From: Chloroflexi bacterium OHK40
GTDB lineage: Bacteria > Chloroflexota > Chloroflexia > Chloroflexales > Chloroflexaceae
Assembly: GCA_004367505.1 (NCBI GenBank)
Contig: SFCB01000226.1
Location: 1 to 54,787, forward strand
Reading direction: 5' to 3'
DNA length: 54,787 bases
The notes under the pieces: generated by a model
Told to the model about the DNA's origin: nothing
The model's database searches: none
What the model saw: the letters and a program-made list of their open reading frames with translations, nothing else
Program-made: the position numbers and the translations under genes
Shown here: in pieces, positions 43,008 to 51,569 of the stretch
Layout: every line of letters starts with the position of its first letter
Position numbering within the stretch: the first letter of the stretch is position 1

Positions 43008-43958
43008 ATGCCCGATACCCCACGCCCATCCGCGCCCCGGCTGATCGTCCGGCTCCACGCGCTGCTGGAGGCCCTCCGTGACGGCCCTCGCGAGCTCGGT
43101 GAGCTCATCGCCATGCTCGGCGCGGCCTACCCCTCGGCCGCGAGCATACGGCGCATGCTCGACCGCGACCTGCACGATCTCGCCGCCCTCGGCATCGAGG
43201 TTGAGCGCCGCACCCGGCCCCTCCGCTACACGCTCCGTGGCGGCCTGCCGGTCTTCAGCACCGACGAACTGCGGGTGCTCGCGCTGATCCGCGACACCTT
43301 CGACCCACGGCATCCTCAGGCCGCGCAGATTGGCGCCCTGCTCGCGCGCCTCACGGCCGCCCTCACACCCCGGGAGCGGCAAGTCTACGAGCAGCGGAGC
43401 GTGCGTCGCGCGCCGGTCCAGCCCGCGATCGACTACGCGCCCTATGCCGAGCTGATCGCGCAGTTGGAGCGTTGCATCGCGGTGCGCCAGCCGGTGCGCT
43501 TTCGCTACCTCCCCACCAGCGGGCGCGAGCGGCTGCACGCCGAGGTGGAGCCCTATGAGATCGAGTTCTTCGACCGCCACTTCTACCTGGTGGGTCTCAC
43601 CTCGCTCAGCCGGCAGATCCTCGACTTCCGCATCGACCGCATCCGCGAGCTTAGCCCGCTGGAGCAACGTCGCCCGCCGGGGAGCGATCGACCCCGGCCA
43701 CTGATCCGCTTCCGCTACCGGCTGGCAGCGGCCCTGGCCCGGGGCGAGTTGAGCCAGCGCTTCGAGCGTCAGCAGGTGGTCGAGCGACTGGCGAATGGCG
43801 ACGTGATCGTCGAGGCCGAGGGCCGCAGCGCATTCTTTATCGTCCAGACCATCCTGCGCTACCGGGGCAATGCCGAGTTGCTCTGGCCCCCGGCGCTGCG
43901 TGAGCAGATCGCCGAGGAGGTGCGGAAGCTGGCGGCGCTCTACCACGCGGGATCTTGA
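43008..43958 (+). CDS. WYL-domain transcriptional regulator beside the CRISPR-Cas locus
   Basis: The 316-residue product has an N-terminal winged helix-turn-helix (LIVRLHALLEALRDGPRELGELIAMLGAAYPSAASIRRMLDRDLHDLAALGIEVER) and a WYL-type ligand domain (about residues 140-230: VRFRYLPTSGRERLHAEVEPYEIEFFDRHFYLVGLTSLSRQILDFRIDRIRELSPLE), with FYL in place of the eponymous WYL. A C-terminal WCX-like extension follows. In Synechocystis the WYL protein Sll7009 represses a subtype I-D CRISPR locus, so a role as regulator of the operon 500 bp downstream is plausible. The ligand of the WYL domain is unknown. Confidence 0.85.
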   Translation: MPDTPRPSAPRLIVRLHALLEALRDGPRELGELIAMLGAAYPSAASIRRMLDRDLHDLAALGIEVERRTRPLRYTLRGGLPVFSTDELRVLALIRDTFDPRHPQAAQIGALLARLTAALTPRERQVYEQRSVRRAPVQPAIDYAPYAELIAQLERCIAVRQPVRFRYLPTSGRERLHAEVEPYEIEFFDRHFYLVGLTSLSRQILDFRIDRIRELSPLEQRRPPGSDRPRPLIRFRYRLAAALARGELSQRFERQQVVERLANGDVIVEAEGRSAFFIVQTILRYRGNAELLWPPALREQIAEEVRKLAALYHAGS

Positions 43959-44137
43959 GCTCCCCCACGCCCTGGTTCGGCCGCAGGGGGCCGGCGTAGT
44001 CCGCTCCGTCTGTGCGGGCGCGGAACGGGCCTGTGCGCGGGCGAGCGCCATCCCTGGCTAGCGCCGTGGTTCGGGGCGGATGCGCTGCTGAGCCTCTGCG
44101 CCGGCTGCCGCATCGAGAGCCTGCCACGCGCTCCTGT

Positions 44138-44240
44138 CACGCCCGTGGAAATGGGCGTCCAAGGGAGCCTGTGGCCGCGTCAGCGGGGAGGCCGGGTTGG
44201 CGCCTGTGCTTGGGTTCCCGCTTCCACGGGAACGACCCCC
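44138..44240. repeat. FPRKREP-type composite repeat
   Basis: TCACGCCCGTGG..ATGGGCGTCCAAGGG and then GGGTTCCCGCTTCCACGGGAACGAC echo, in the same order, the two hairpins at 5647-5672 and 5703-5729. Confidence 0.65.
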
Positions 44241-44356
44241 ACACGATCGCTTCGCAGGCGGAGTTTGCCCCCGCGCCCTTAACCGTTGTGCCGGCCAGGC
44301 GATCGGTCTGCTCTTGAACTTTCGCGCATTCTGGACTCAGTGTGTCCTGACTGGCA

Positions 44357-44365
44357 TGGTACAGT
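44357..44365 (+). promoter_or_regulatory. Extended -10 candidate for the cas operon
   Basis: TGG TACAGT, about 97 bp upstream of ATG 44462. The surrounding ATGGTACAGT differs in one base from ATGGTACACT in the CRISPR leader (54478-54487). Confidence 0.45.
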
Positions 44366-44461
44366 GGGGGTGTTAGAAAGCGATCCAGAGTCGCTCATAA
44401 AGGCGGTTCCGAATAGTCTATCATGGCCGCTGGTGGCCTGCTGGCATCGAAAGAGGTACCA

Positions 44462-46603
44462 ATGCAGATCACGACGCTCCCGGTCTCCTCGAAGCTCGCC
44501 GACCAGGCTGACGTTCCGCCCGAGATCGCCGCGAGGCTACCTGATGACTGGCGCCTCTCCGCGCATCAGGTGGCCACTTACGCGGCGCTCCGCCACAACG
44601 ACATCGACGTGGTGTTCAACACCGCGATGACGGGGGACGGCAAGAGCCTGGCCGGCCTCTTGCCGCTGCTGGCCGCTCCGCGCCCCACCGGTACGCTCGC
44701 GCTCTACCCGACCAACGAGCTGATCACCGATCAGTTCGCGAGCGTGGCGCACACGTTGCCGCGCTGGGGCCGCCCGGCAGAATGGGCGGGGACGTTGTTC
44801 GGCGCCCGCCTCGATGAACTGACCGCCAGCGTCGAGGAGTTGAGCCGCGCCGAAACGCTCCTGCGCGAGCTGAAGAGCCGGCGCCTCGTGCTCTCTAATC
44901 CGGACATTCTGCACGCCATCCTTCAGTTCCGCTATCAGCAGCGTGGGCGTACGCCCACCCACATCGTCGGCCAGTTGCCGCTGCTGTTCGAGCAACTGAC
45001 CTTCGACGAGTTCCACATTTTTGAGACACCGCAGGTGGTGGCGGTGCTGACGGGGCTGCTTTTCCTCGCTACCCAGCGCCCGGCCCCGAAGACGCTCTTT
45101 CTCTCCGCCACACCCTCCCGCGAGCTCGAGGAGTTGCTCCAGCGTACGGGCTTGAGCGCCCGGCTAAAGGTGGTCGCGCCACAGCGCGAGGGCTGGTATC
45201 ACCACGGCGTGCATCCGGGCGACGGTTGGCGCCCGATCCTGGCGGAGAGCGCGATCACCTTCGCGCCCCAGACCGCCGAGGAGTGGCTCGACGCCGGGGG
45301 CGAGCAGGCCATCCTGCGCTGGTTCAGCACGCACCGGCCAGGCGCACGGGCCGCGCTGATCGTGAACTCGGTGGCGACGGCGCTGCGTCTCGTCGAGCGC
45401 CTCCGCCCGGTGCTCGCCCGGGAGGGGCTTGCGGTTGAGCCGAACACCGGGATCACCGGGCGCCAGGTTCGCAACGCATCATACGCGGCCGATCTTCTCG
45501 TTGGCACGTCCACCGTCGATGTGGGCGTGGACTTCCGGATCAACCTGCTGATCTTCGAGGCCCACAGCGCCGGCACGTTCCTCCAACGCCTTGGCCGGCT
45601 CGGCCGCCACACCAGCTTCCGCGACCGCGACGGCCACGAGCAGCGTTTCGGCGCCTTCGCCGCCTACGCCCTGGTGCCGGCGTTCGTCTACGAGCGGCTC
45701 ACCGAGCCAGTAGCCGGGCAGGCGCCGCCCCTGCGCGATGGCGCGACCCTCACCCGCGAGCAGCTCGCGACGGTGATCGAGCAGGTTTTCCCCAAGCCGG
45801 CAAGCTTCGACCAGTACACCCGGCTCTGGGGCCGGTTTGTGCCGGCCAGAGTGTACCAGGAGCTTTCGCGCAAGGAGACGCGCGTTGCCTTTGCCACGGT
45901 GCGCGAAGAACTGAAGCAGCAGTACTACAAGCTCACCGGAACAAGTGTTGTGAAGGCATGTCGGGAGTGGGAGGCGTATGAACAGCAGGGCGAGGGATTG
46001 CTCATCGCCGAGGCGCAGGCGTTTCGTGGCGGCAGCCCCTTCGACTGCGGCGTGATCAAGGACGAGGAGGGCGATGTGGTCACATACGACCTGTTCTGGC
46101 TGCTGGCGAATGGCCGGCTGGAGCCCTTGAGCCTTGAGGCGTTCTGCGCTGCGGTGCGCGCGCTCGGCAAGCCCGACGCCCCGTATCGACGCGGTTTTCA
46201 ACGGTACTTCTTCCGCTGGCTGGGCTTGCGGCCGCAGCGCGAGCAAGTACGGGTCGTCCTGCCACCGGATGTCGCCCGCTGGGGGCCAGACAAACACCAG
46301 GTCGCGGTGGTGCTCCCGGGGATCACGGTAGACTGCGCCGGCCACGAGTTTCTGCTCCGTCTCAATCAACGGCTCAGCGACACGCCGTGCGTGGGATTGA
46401 TCGTCCCGGCGGTCGAGCCCCGGCAGCTCCGGCGGCGGCGCTACCTTCCGCCCAGCATCCAGCTCTGGCCGTACCGCGCCGACGCCGGCGACGCCGGCGA
46501 GCAGACCGGGAGCGTCGCCTTTGGCCGTGATGCGCTCCTGCTTGATAGCAAACTGCGTAGCAGGCCCCTCGGTGGCAAGCCAGAGGCGCCAATCATTTTC
46601 TGA
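44462..46603 (+). CDS. cas3: CRISPR-associated helicase Cas3 (subtype I-D, without HD domain)
   Basis: The 713-residue product is a superfamily 2 helicase: motif I TAMTGDGKSLAG (about residues 54-65), motif II FDEFHIF (DEFH, about 181), motif III LFLSATPS (about 213) and C-terminal helicase motifs in TSTVDVGVDFRINLLIFEAHSAGTFLQRLGRLGRH. The HD nuclease usual in type I Cas3 is absent, as expected for subtype I-D, where HD lies in Cas10d. It should unwind target DNA bound by the I-D Cascade. AAAGAGG precedes ATG 44462, preferred over ATG 44423. First gene of the operon; cas10d starts 13 bp after its stop. Confidence 0.92.
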   Translation: MQITTLPVSSKLADQADVPPEIAARLPDDWRLSAHQVATYAALRHNDIDVVFNTAMTGDGKSLAGLLPLLAAPRPTGTLALYPTNELITDQFASVAHTLPRWGRPAEWAGTLFGARLDELTASVEELSRAETLLRELKSRRLVLSNPDILHAILQFRYQQRGRTPTHIVGQLPLLFEQLTFDEFHIFETPQVVAVLTGLLFLATQRPAPKTLFLSATPSRELEELLQRTGLSARLKVVAPQREGWYHHGVHPGDGWRPILAESAITFAPQTAEEWLDAGGEQAILRWFSTHRPGARAALIVNSVATALRLVERLRPVLAREGLAVEPNTGITGRQVRNASYAADLLVGTSTVDVGVDFRINLLIFEAHSAGTFLQRLGRLGRHTSFRDRDGHEQRFGAFAAYALVPAFVYERLTEPVAGQAPPLRDGATLTREQLATVIEQVFPKPASFDQYTRLWGRFVPARVYQELSRKETRVAFATVREELKQQYYKLTGTSVVKACREWEAYEQQGEGLLIAEAQAFRGGSPFDCGVIKDEEGDVVTYDLFWLLANGRLEPLSLEAFCAAVRALGKPDAPYRRGFQRYFFRWLGLRPQREQVRVVLPPDVARWGPDKHQVAVVLPGITVDCAGHEFLLRLNQRLSDTPCVGLIVPAVEPRQLRRRRYLPPSIQLWPYRADAGDAGEQTGSVAFGRDALLLDSKLRSRPLGGKPEAPIIF

Positions 46604-46616
46604 AAGGGCTTCACCG

Positions 46617-49600
46617 ATGCACGTCGATCCTCAATCTGATGACACCGCTGAGTTTTCGCCAGAGCCCTACGACGAGACCGAAGATCTTTCCGAAGAGCAG
46701 GCAGAACGGCTAAGCCGTCGTGACGAGCCCGAACGACCGGTGTTGAGCCCGGAGCCGCTCTTCGCCGTGCTCCTGCGTGAAGCTCTGGCGCGTATGGCCC
46801 CGGACGACGTGGTGCTGGCCGACTATGCATTGCACGTCGCGCCCAGGCTCTCGGCGTTGCTCGGCCATGTCGCGGCCAAGGGTGGCGACTTCGTGGTGCG
46901 CAAGCGCGAGGCCGGCGCTCCTGCCGAGGAGGTGGAGCGCTATGGCGACGACCAGAGCATGCGCGCTCATATCGTCAACGGTCTCTTGCCGACGGCGCGG
47001 GTTGCGCGCACCCTACTGCGGTGGAAGTGCCGCCGCTTCGTCGACGACTTCGACGAGATGACCGAGCGTCTTTTCTGCGCTGGATATACCCTCCACGACT
47101 GGCTCAAGCTGCCGTGGGTAGACGCAGAGCTGCACGCTGTGGGTCTTGCGCATCACACCGTCAATCTCGCGGTACACCTGTCGGATGTTGAGCGGATCGT
47201 CAGCGCGTGGTGCGAGCGCCTGGGGCTCGACGCCTTCCTCGCCCCGATCGGTGGCCTGGCGGTGCACCTGCACAACCTGCTGTATATCGCCACGAACACG
47301 CAACTCCAATGGGGCACGATGCACAACCTCGCCGCGCTGCCCGGCTTGCGCCCCCACGGGCGCGCCCTGTCGTTGGCGACCGACCTCTCTACCCTGGCGG
47401 ATTACCTGGCCTATCTGGGCCGCACCCCGGTGGATGCCGCGCAGCACCAGGCCATCCGGCGTATGTTCGAGCAGTTCGACGACGGCGTTGTTGGCCCCCG
47501 GCTGACCTACCACCATCTGGCTGATGTACGCGGCGTGCTCACGAGCGTGATCAACAACGCCGCCGTCACGGCCTTCTCGGTGCCCGATCAGCGCGAGCCG
47601 CTGCTCTACGCTCCCACCGGCGTAGTCTACCTGGAGCGGCGCGGCGCCCCGCCCGCTCCGAGGGTGACCGACGTGGCCGACGCGGCACTCGCCCGCATCC
47701 GCGAGCTCTGCCAGCGCCAGTTGTCCGCGAACCTGACCGGCTTTGGTCGCGATGGGAAAGGCATTAAGTACGCCGACTACTACCAACTCTTCTTCTCGCC
47801 GCGCGAGTTGGCCCGCCTGGTGGCGGCCTTCGCCGAGCGGCGCATCGTCGGGAAAGAGGCCGCGGCCGGTAAACGGTATGCCAGTATCGCGGCAAAGGCG
47901 ATGGCCCCGGCTGGTGTGGATCTCGATCTCCCCGCTGAGCTGGAGGTGGATCGCATCGCCGAGAGCTGCGCGCTGCTCGTGAAGATCGCGGCCGAGGCCG
48001 CGCCTGATCTCGACGCCGAGGGCCTCCTGCTCACGCGCATGGGCCTGGAGAAGCTTCGCGAGACGGTACGCCGCATCAACGGCCACAAGACCGCCGGCGG
48101 CGTTCCCTACGGATGGTACTACGCGGCGGGTGTCTACCGCCAGCGCACCCCCGGCCTCGATGAGCAGCAGTGGATCGAGCGGATGCACACGCTCGCGGAG
48201 GCCGTCGCGGAGCGGCTTCCCGACACGCCGCCTACGGGCGCGGCCGGCTGGAGCGAGTTGCGCCGTTACGTGGTCGATCACCTGCGCTTCGACGCCTCCG
48301 CGCCGGAGTCGCTGAGTAACCGGCTCCAAACCGAGCTCGCCCGCTACAGCGGCGCCCGCAAAAGCGGGCGTGGGGCGACCACCGTCTGCGCGCTGTGCTC
48401 CTCGCCCTACAGCGTCAGTGTCCAGCAGGAGGCGGCGATCCTCTTTGCCCCCATGGTCTACACCAACAAGCAGCCGCTCCACGGTAACAAGGCCATCCGC
48501 CATATCTGCGCGGTATGTGGCGCCGAGATGATGCTGCGCCAGCTCTTGATGAAACGTGGCCGCGAGAGCGGCGGCAACTTCGAGAAGCGCAAGCTGCGCT
48601 ACCTCTCCTTCTACCCGACCTACTTCTTCACCCCGGAGAGCCTGCGCATGCTCCGGGCGCTCCAGGATCGGCTCCGCCGCGTGAGTTTCACCGCGCTGCG
48701 GGGGCTGCTACTGCCGCCCGATGCTCCCGCCGATCGCATCGATCTGAGCCCGGAACTCTTCCAGCGCCTGGAAGAGCTGATGCTCCACCCAAACCAGATC
48801 GCCCGCGACGAGGACGACCGGCTCTTTCGCCTGCGTTTCCCCGAGAGCGAGCCGATCACCTTCAGCTTCGTCGGGATACCCCCCGCCGAGCGCGACGCCA
48901 AAGATGCCGAGGCGTGGGTCAACCCGGCCTTCCTGGCCCTGGTGCTGCCGCTGCTATTCGACGTAAAGGTGGTGGCTAGCGAGAGCCTGTTGCCGATCAT
49001 CCAGGAGGCCACCGAGCTACCCGAGACGGTAGCCTTCGACGGGCCGCACGCCTTCGTGGGGCGCCTTGCCCGCCGGTCCCGGCTCAATCTCGACGAGGTG
49101 CTGCCCGCGCTGCAGCGCCTCACCGTCAGCTACTTCGTCCATCTCGAAGGGAATGCTAGAGGAGGGGCGGGCGGCTACGACTATCGTTGGCACGAACTCC
49201 CGGCTGTGGCACGCAACCTGGAGACCTCGCCGCTCTACGCCTTCCACTACCTGAAGAAAGGGTTGCGCCGGGAGAACGTCGATGGCCTGCCTGCCGGCAA
49301 GGCCGCCCTCTATGTCGCGCTGGTCGAGCAATACCTTGAAGATGGGAGGAACCAGATGTCCCACGCCCGCGAGCTCGTGCGGCTCTACCGCCAGTTCTAC
49401 CGTCATAAAGGCAAGTCCAACACCAACAGCGTGCTGCGCCCGCTCAGCGAGGCCACCGGGGTGATCCTCGAGGCCGACCTGGGGCTCTTCGATGACGACG
49501 AGGCGCTCGTGGAGGCCGTGCGCGGCCGCCTGGAGCAGTTCATCGAGAACGTTGGACGGGGCACCGCCGATGGGACCGTACCGGTCTGGCTCTATGAGAA

Positions 49601-49829
49601 GGAGCGTGTCCGCGACGAACTCGCCGCCGCGATCGACGCCTTCGCCCGCTATGTCGTCATCACGATCTACGCCGGGGTGTTCCGGCGCGACCGCGCCGCG
49701 CTCGCTGGCAAGCAGCTCAACCTGCTCAAGAACGCCTGCGAGTCGATCTACATGGCCGAGCAGCGCCGCGAGTGGCGCGAGCGCAACGAACGGCCCGACA
49801 CCGTGCCGGACGATGAGGCCGCCGAGTAG
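46617..49829 (+). CDS. cas10d: Cas10d / Csc3 large subunit with HD nuclease
   Basis: The 1070-residue product has an N-terminal HD-type nuclease with the HD pair in GYTLHDWLKLP (about residues 160-161). A zinc-finger-like segment (CALC at about 591 and CAVCG at about 631) and a long C-terminal helical part follow. In I-D systems this protein is the large effector subunit and carries the DNA nuclease that Cas3 lacks. No GGDD cyclase motif is seen, as in other Cas10d proteins. An in-frame ATG with a ribosome site at 49356 marks a likely internal start for Cas11d (residues 914-1070). The ATG at 46617 lies 13 bp after the cas3 stop. Confidence 0.92.
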   Translation: MHVDPQSDDTAEFSPEPYDETEDLSEEQAERLSRRDEPERPVLSPEPLFAVLLREALARMAPDDVVLADYALHVAPRLSALLGHVAAKGGDFVVRKREAGAPAEEVERYGDDQSMRAHIVNGLLPTARVARTLLRWKCRRFVDDFDEMTERLFCAGYTLHDWLKLPWVDAELHAVGLAHHTVNLAVHLSDVERIVSAWCERLGLDAFLAPIGGLAVHLHNLLYIATNTQLQWGTMHNLAALPGLRPHGRALSLATDLSTLADYLAYLGRTPVDAAQHQAIRRMFEQFDDGVVGPRLTYHHLADVRGVLTSVINNAAVTAFSVPDQREPLLYAPTGVVYLERRGAPPAPRVTDVADAALARIRELCQRQLSANLTGFGRDGKGIKYADYYQLFFSPRELARLVAAFAERRIVGKEAAAGKRYASIAAKAMAPAGVDLDLPAELEVDRIAESCALLVKIAAEAAPDLDAEGLLLTRMGLEKLRETVRRINGHKTAGGVPYGWYYAAGVYRQRTPGLDEQQWIERMHTLAEAVAERLPDTPPTGAAGWSELRRYVVDHLRFDASAPESLSNRLQTELARYSGARKSGRGATTVCALCSSPYSVSVQQEAAILFAPMVYTNKQPLHGNKAIRHICAVCGAEMMLRQLLMKRGRESGGNFEKRKLRYLSFYPTYFFTPESLRMLRALQDRLRRVSFTALRGLLLPPDAPADRIDLSPELFQRLEELMLHPNQIARDEDDRLFRLRFPESEPITFSFVGIPPAERDAKDAEAWVNPAFLALVLPLLFDVKVVASESLLPIIQEATELPETVAFDGPHAFVGRLARRSRLNLDEVLPALQRLTVSYFVHLEGNARGGAGGYDYRWHELPAVARNLETSPLYAFHYLKKGLRRENVDGLPAGKAALYVALVEQYLEDGRNQMSHARELVRLYRQFYRHKGKSNTNSVLRPLSEATGVILEADLGLFDDDEALVEAVRGRLEQFIENVGRGTADGTVPVWLYEKERVRDELAAAIDAFARYVVITIYAGVFRRDRAALAGKQLNLLKNACESIYMAEQRREWRERNERPDTVPDDEAAE
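49356..49829 (+). CDS. cas11d: Predicted Cas11d small subunit, internally translated from cas10d
   Basis: ATG 49356 is in frame with cas10d and is preceded by GGGAGGA with 5-bp spacing, a strong ribosome site inside the gene. The 157-residue product (MSHARELVRLYRQFYRHKGK to the Cas10d stop) is almost wholly helical (EALVEAVRGRLEQFIENV; DELAAAIDAFARYVVI; KQLNLLKNACESIYMAEQRREWRER), as expected of a type I small subunit. In Synechocystis, subtype I-D Cas11d is known to be made by internal translation of cas10d. No separate small-subunit gene occurs in this operon. Confidence 0.65.
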   Translation: MSHARELVRLYRQFYRHKGKSNTNSVLRPLSEATGVILEADLGLFDDDEALVEAVRGRLEQFIENVGRGTADGTVPVWLYEKERVRDELAAAIDAFARYVVITIYAGVFRRDRAALAGKQLNLLKNACESIYMAEQRREWRERNERPDTVPDDEAAE

Positions 49830-49859
49830 CCTGCATATCATCACAAGGAGAACATCGTC

Positions 49860-50891
49860 ATGCTGAGCACCGCGTTCTTCCCCACGGCTGTACCGCCCCG
49901 CCCCAACGGTCGCTACGCTCACATCATCCTGCTGCGCGAAACCGACTCCTACGCTTTGTTCCAGACCGACGGCGAGCTGAACACGGCCCGCGTCCACGCC
50001 GGTGTCGCCAGGGACGAGTTGCTCACCCGCATCACCATGTTCAAGCGCAAGCAGACCACTCCGGAGCGCCTGATCGGCCGCGAGTTGCTGCGCCGCTACG
50101 GCTTGGTGAGCGGCGAGCAGGCCCCCGAGAAGGGCGGCAAAACCGACGAGCGCGGGGTCGCCATTGATACCGCCGGCCTGCCGATCTGTGACTACAACGT
50201 GGAGTTCTGCAAGCAGTGCCCCGACTGTATCAGCTATGGCTTCGCCATCGGCGACGCCGGCTCCGAGAAGTCGAAGGTCTACAGCGACACGGCGTACAGC
50301 CTCAGCGCCTTCGACGCGAGCCACGAAGCCTTCACCCTGAACGCCCCCTATGAGGGCGGCACGATGAGCCGCAAAGGCGAGGTGACCAGCCGGATCAACG
50401 AGCAGGACCATGTGCGCCCCCAAACGCTCTTCCCGGCGGTGATCACCGTCCGCGACCTTACCGCGCCGCTCTTCCTGTATGTGCTGAACAACGTGCTGCG
50501 CACCCGCCGCTACGGCGCCCAGACCACCCGCACCGGCACGATGACCAACCACATACTCGGGATCGCTCTTGCCGACGGCGAGATCTTCTCGAACCTGCAC
50601 TTCACCCAGCGGCTGTACGATCATCTCGCCGCGCGCGCCGCGCTCGACCCGGCGCAACCGATCGCGGTGGATGTCGCCCTGCAGGCGGCCCGCGAGCTGA
50701 TCCCCACGCTGCTGCAAGAGGATCAGGTGGCAGTGACACAGTACCTGGCGGGTGACGAACTGGCTGGCTTCCTCGCCGATTTCGGCGGGCGCACCCGCGA
50801 CGAAGGGGGCATGCGCGAGCTCTTGCAGGCCGCCGCCCGTGACAGCGCAACTTACCACGCCGCCTACATCCAGAAGAAGGGTAAGAAATAG
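49860..50891 (+). CDS. csc2: Csc2 / Cas7d backbone protein
   Basis: The 343-residue product is a Cas7-family protein of the Csc2 group. It begins MLSTAFFPTAVPPRPNGRYAHIILLRETDSYALFQTDGEL and contains the hallmark FCKQCPDCISYGFAIGDAGSEKSKVYSD, with cysteines that can bind zinc, then LNAPYEGGTMSR and RNNV..TRTGTMTNHILGI-type strands. Csc2 copies line up along the crRNA as the backbone of the I-D effector. AAGGAG lies 10 bp before the ATG, 30 bp after the cas10d stop. csc1 follows after 9 bp. Confidence 0.92.
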   Translation: MLSTAFFPTAVPPRPNGRYAHIILLRETDSYALFQTDGELNTARVHAGVARDELLTRITMFKRKQTTPERLIGRELLRRYGLVSGEQAPEKGGKTDERGVAIDTAGLPICDYNVEFCKQCPDCISYGFAIGDAGSEKSKVYSDTAYSLSAFDASHEAFTLNAPYEGGTMSRKGEVTSRINEQDHVRPQTLFPAVITVRDLTAPLFLYVLNNVLRTRRYGAQTTRTGTMTNHILGIALADGEIFSNLHFTQRLYDHLAARAALDPAQPIAVDVALQAARELIPTLLQEDQVAVTQYLAGDELAGFLADFGGRTRDEGGMRELLQAAARDSATYHAAYIQKKGKK

Positions 50892-50900
50892 GAGCGGGCG

Positions 50901-51554
50901 ATGTTTATCTACCGCTGCGAGCTCACACTGCACGAGCCGCTCTTCTTCGCCACTCGCGAGCTCGGGCGGCTCTACGAGACCGGGCGCTACCTGCATAACT
51001 ACGCGCTCACCTACGCGCTCGGTCTTACCAGCTCGCCCTGGTTCCACCGCGAGCAGGTGCCCCACTACGCCGAGGATCTGCGGCCCCTGCGCGAGCAGAT
51101 CTATGTGACGCCCGCCGCCCCGGTTCGCACCGGCTTTCAGCTCGCCACCTTCAAATACGGCGAGGAGATCCTACACGTGGAGATGCGCCAGGCCGAGCGC
51201 AACACCCCATCCTTCGGTCGCGCCAAGGAACTCGCTCCCGGGTCGAGCTTCTGCTGCTACGTGCTCAGCGCCAGGTCGCTAGAAAGGTTGCCGCGCTGGA
51301 TCAGGCTGGGCAAGTGGCACAGCAAGGCGCTGGTGAAGAGCACGCCGGTCAAAGTGATGGAGCGCGACGGCGACTACCTCGCCGCCGCGCCGCTCAACCC
51401 GCTGGATGTCCCGGAGGGTGTGCTCCGCGCCTTCGATATCATCTCCATGCCGCCGGCGAGCCTGGTGGCCAACGCCCGTTGCGTTGGCAGCCACTACGCC
51501 CTGGATGGCGGACGCGGGCTGCCCGTAGGCATGGCCTACACCTTCCCGAGTTGA
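50901..51554 (+). CDS. csc1: Csc1 / Cas5d subunit
   Basis: The 217-residue product is a Csc1-type Cas5 protein. It begins with the RAMP-like strand MFIYRCELTLHEPLFFATRELGRLYETGRYLHNYALTYALGL, where GRYLHNYAL is characteristic of Csc1, and ends ALDGGRGLPVGMAYTFP. Csc1 caps the 5' handle end of the crRNA in the I-D complex. GGAGCG lies upstream of the ATG at 50901. It sits between csc2 and cas6 in tight spacing (9 and 15 bp). Confidence 0.9.
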   Translation: MFIYRCELTLHEPLFFATRELGRLYETGRYLHNYALTYALGLTSSPWFHREQVPHYAEDLRPLREQIYVTPAAPVRTGFQLATFKYGEEILHVEMRQAERNTPSFGRAKELAPGSSFCCYVLSARSLERLPRWIRLGKWHSKALVKSTPVKVMERDGDYLAAAPLNPLDVPEGVLRAFDIISMPPASLVANARCVGSHYALDGGRGLPVGMAYTFPS

Positions 51555-51569
51555 AAGGGGCTGCTCCCG

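Larger units (their letters stand above)
43959..44461. other. Region between WYL gene and cas3
   Basis: A 503-bp gap with FPRKREP-type hairpins (44138-44240), a possible extended -10 (44357-44365) and a ribosome site for cas3. No other gene is supported. Confidence 0.6.

Noticed and set aside
44423-46603. cas3 start at ATG 44423
   Set aside because: No ribosome site there; ATG 44462 has AAAGAGG upstream.
49017-51065. Long minus-strand open frame opposite cas10d/csc2
   Set aside because: Spans three real plus-strand genes; product is low-complexity shadow sequence.
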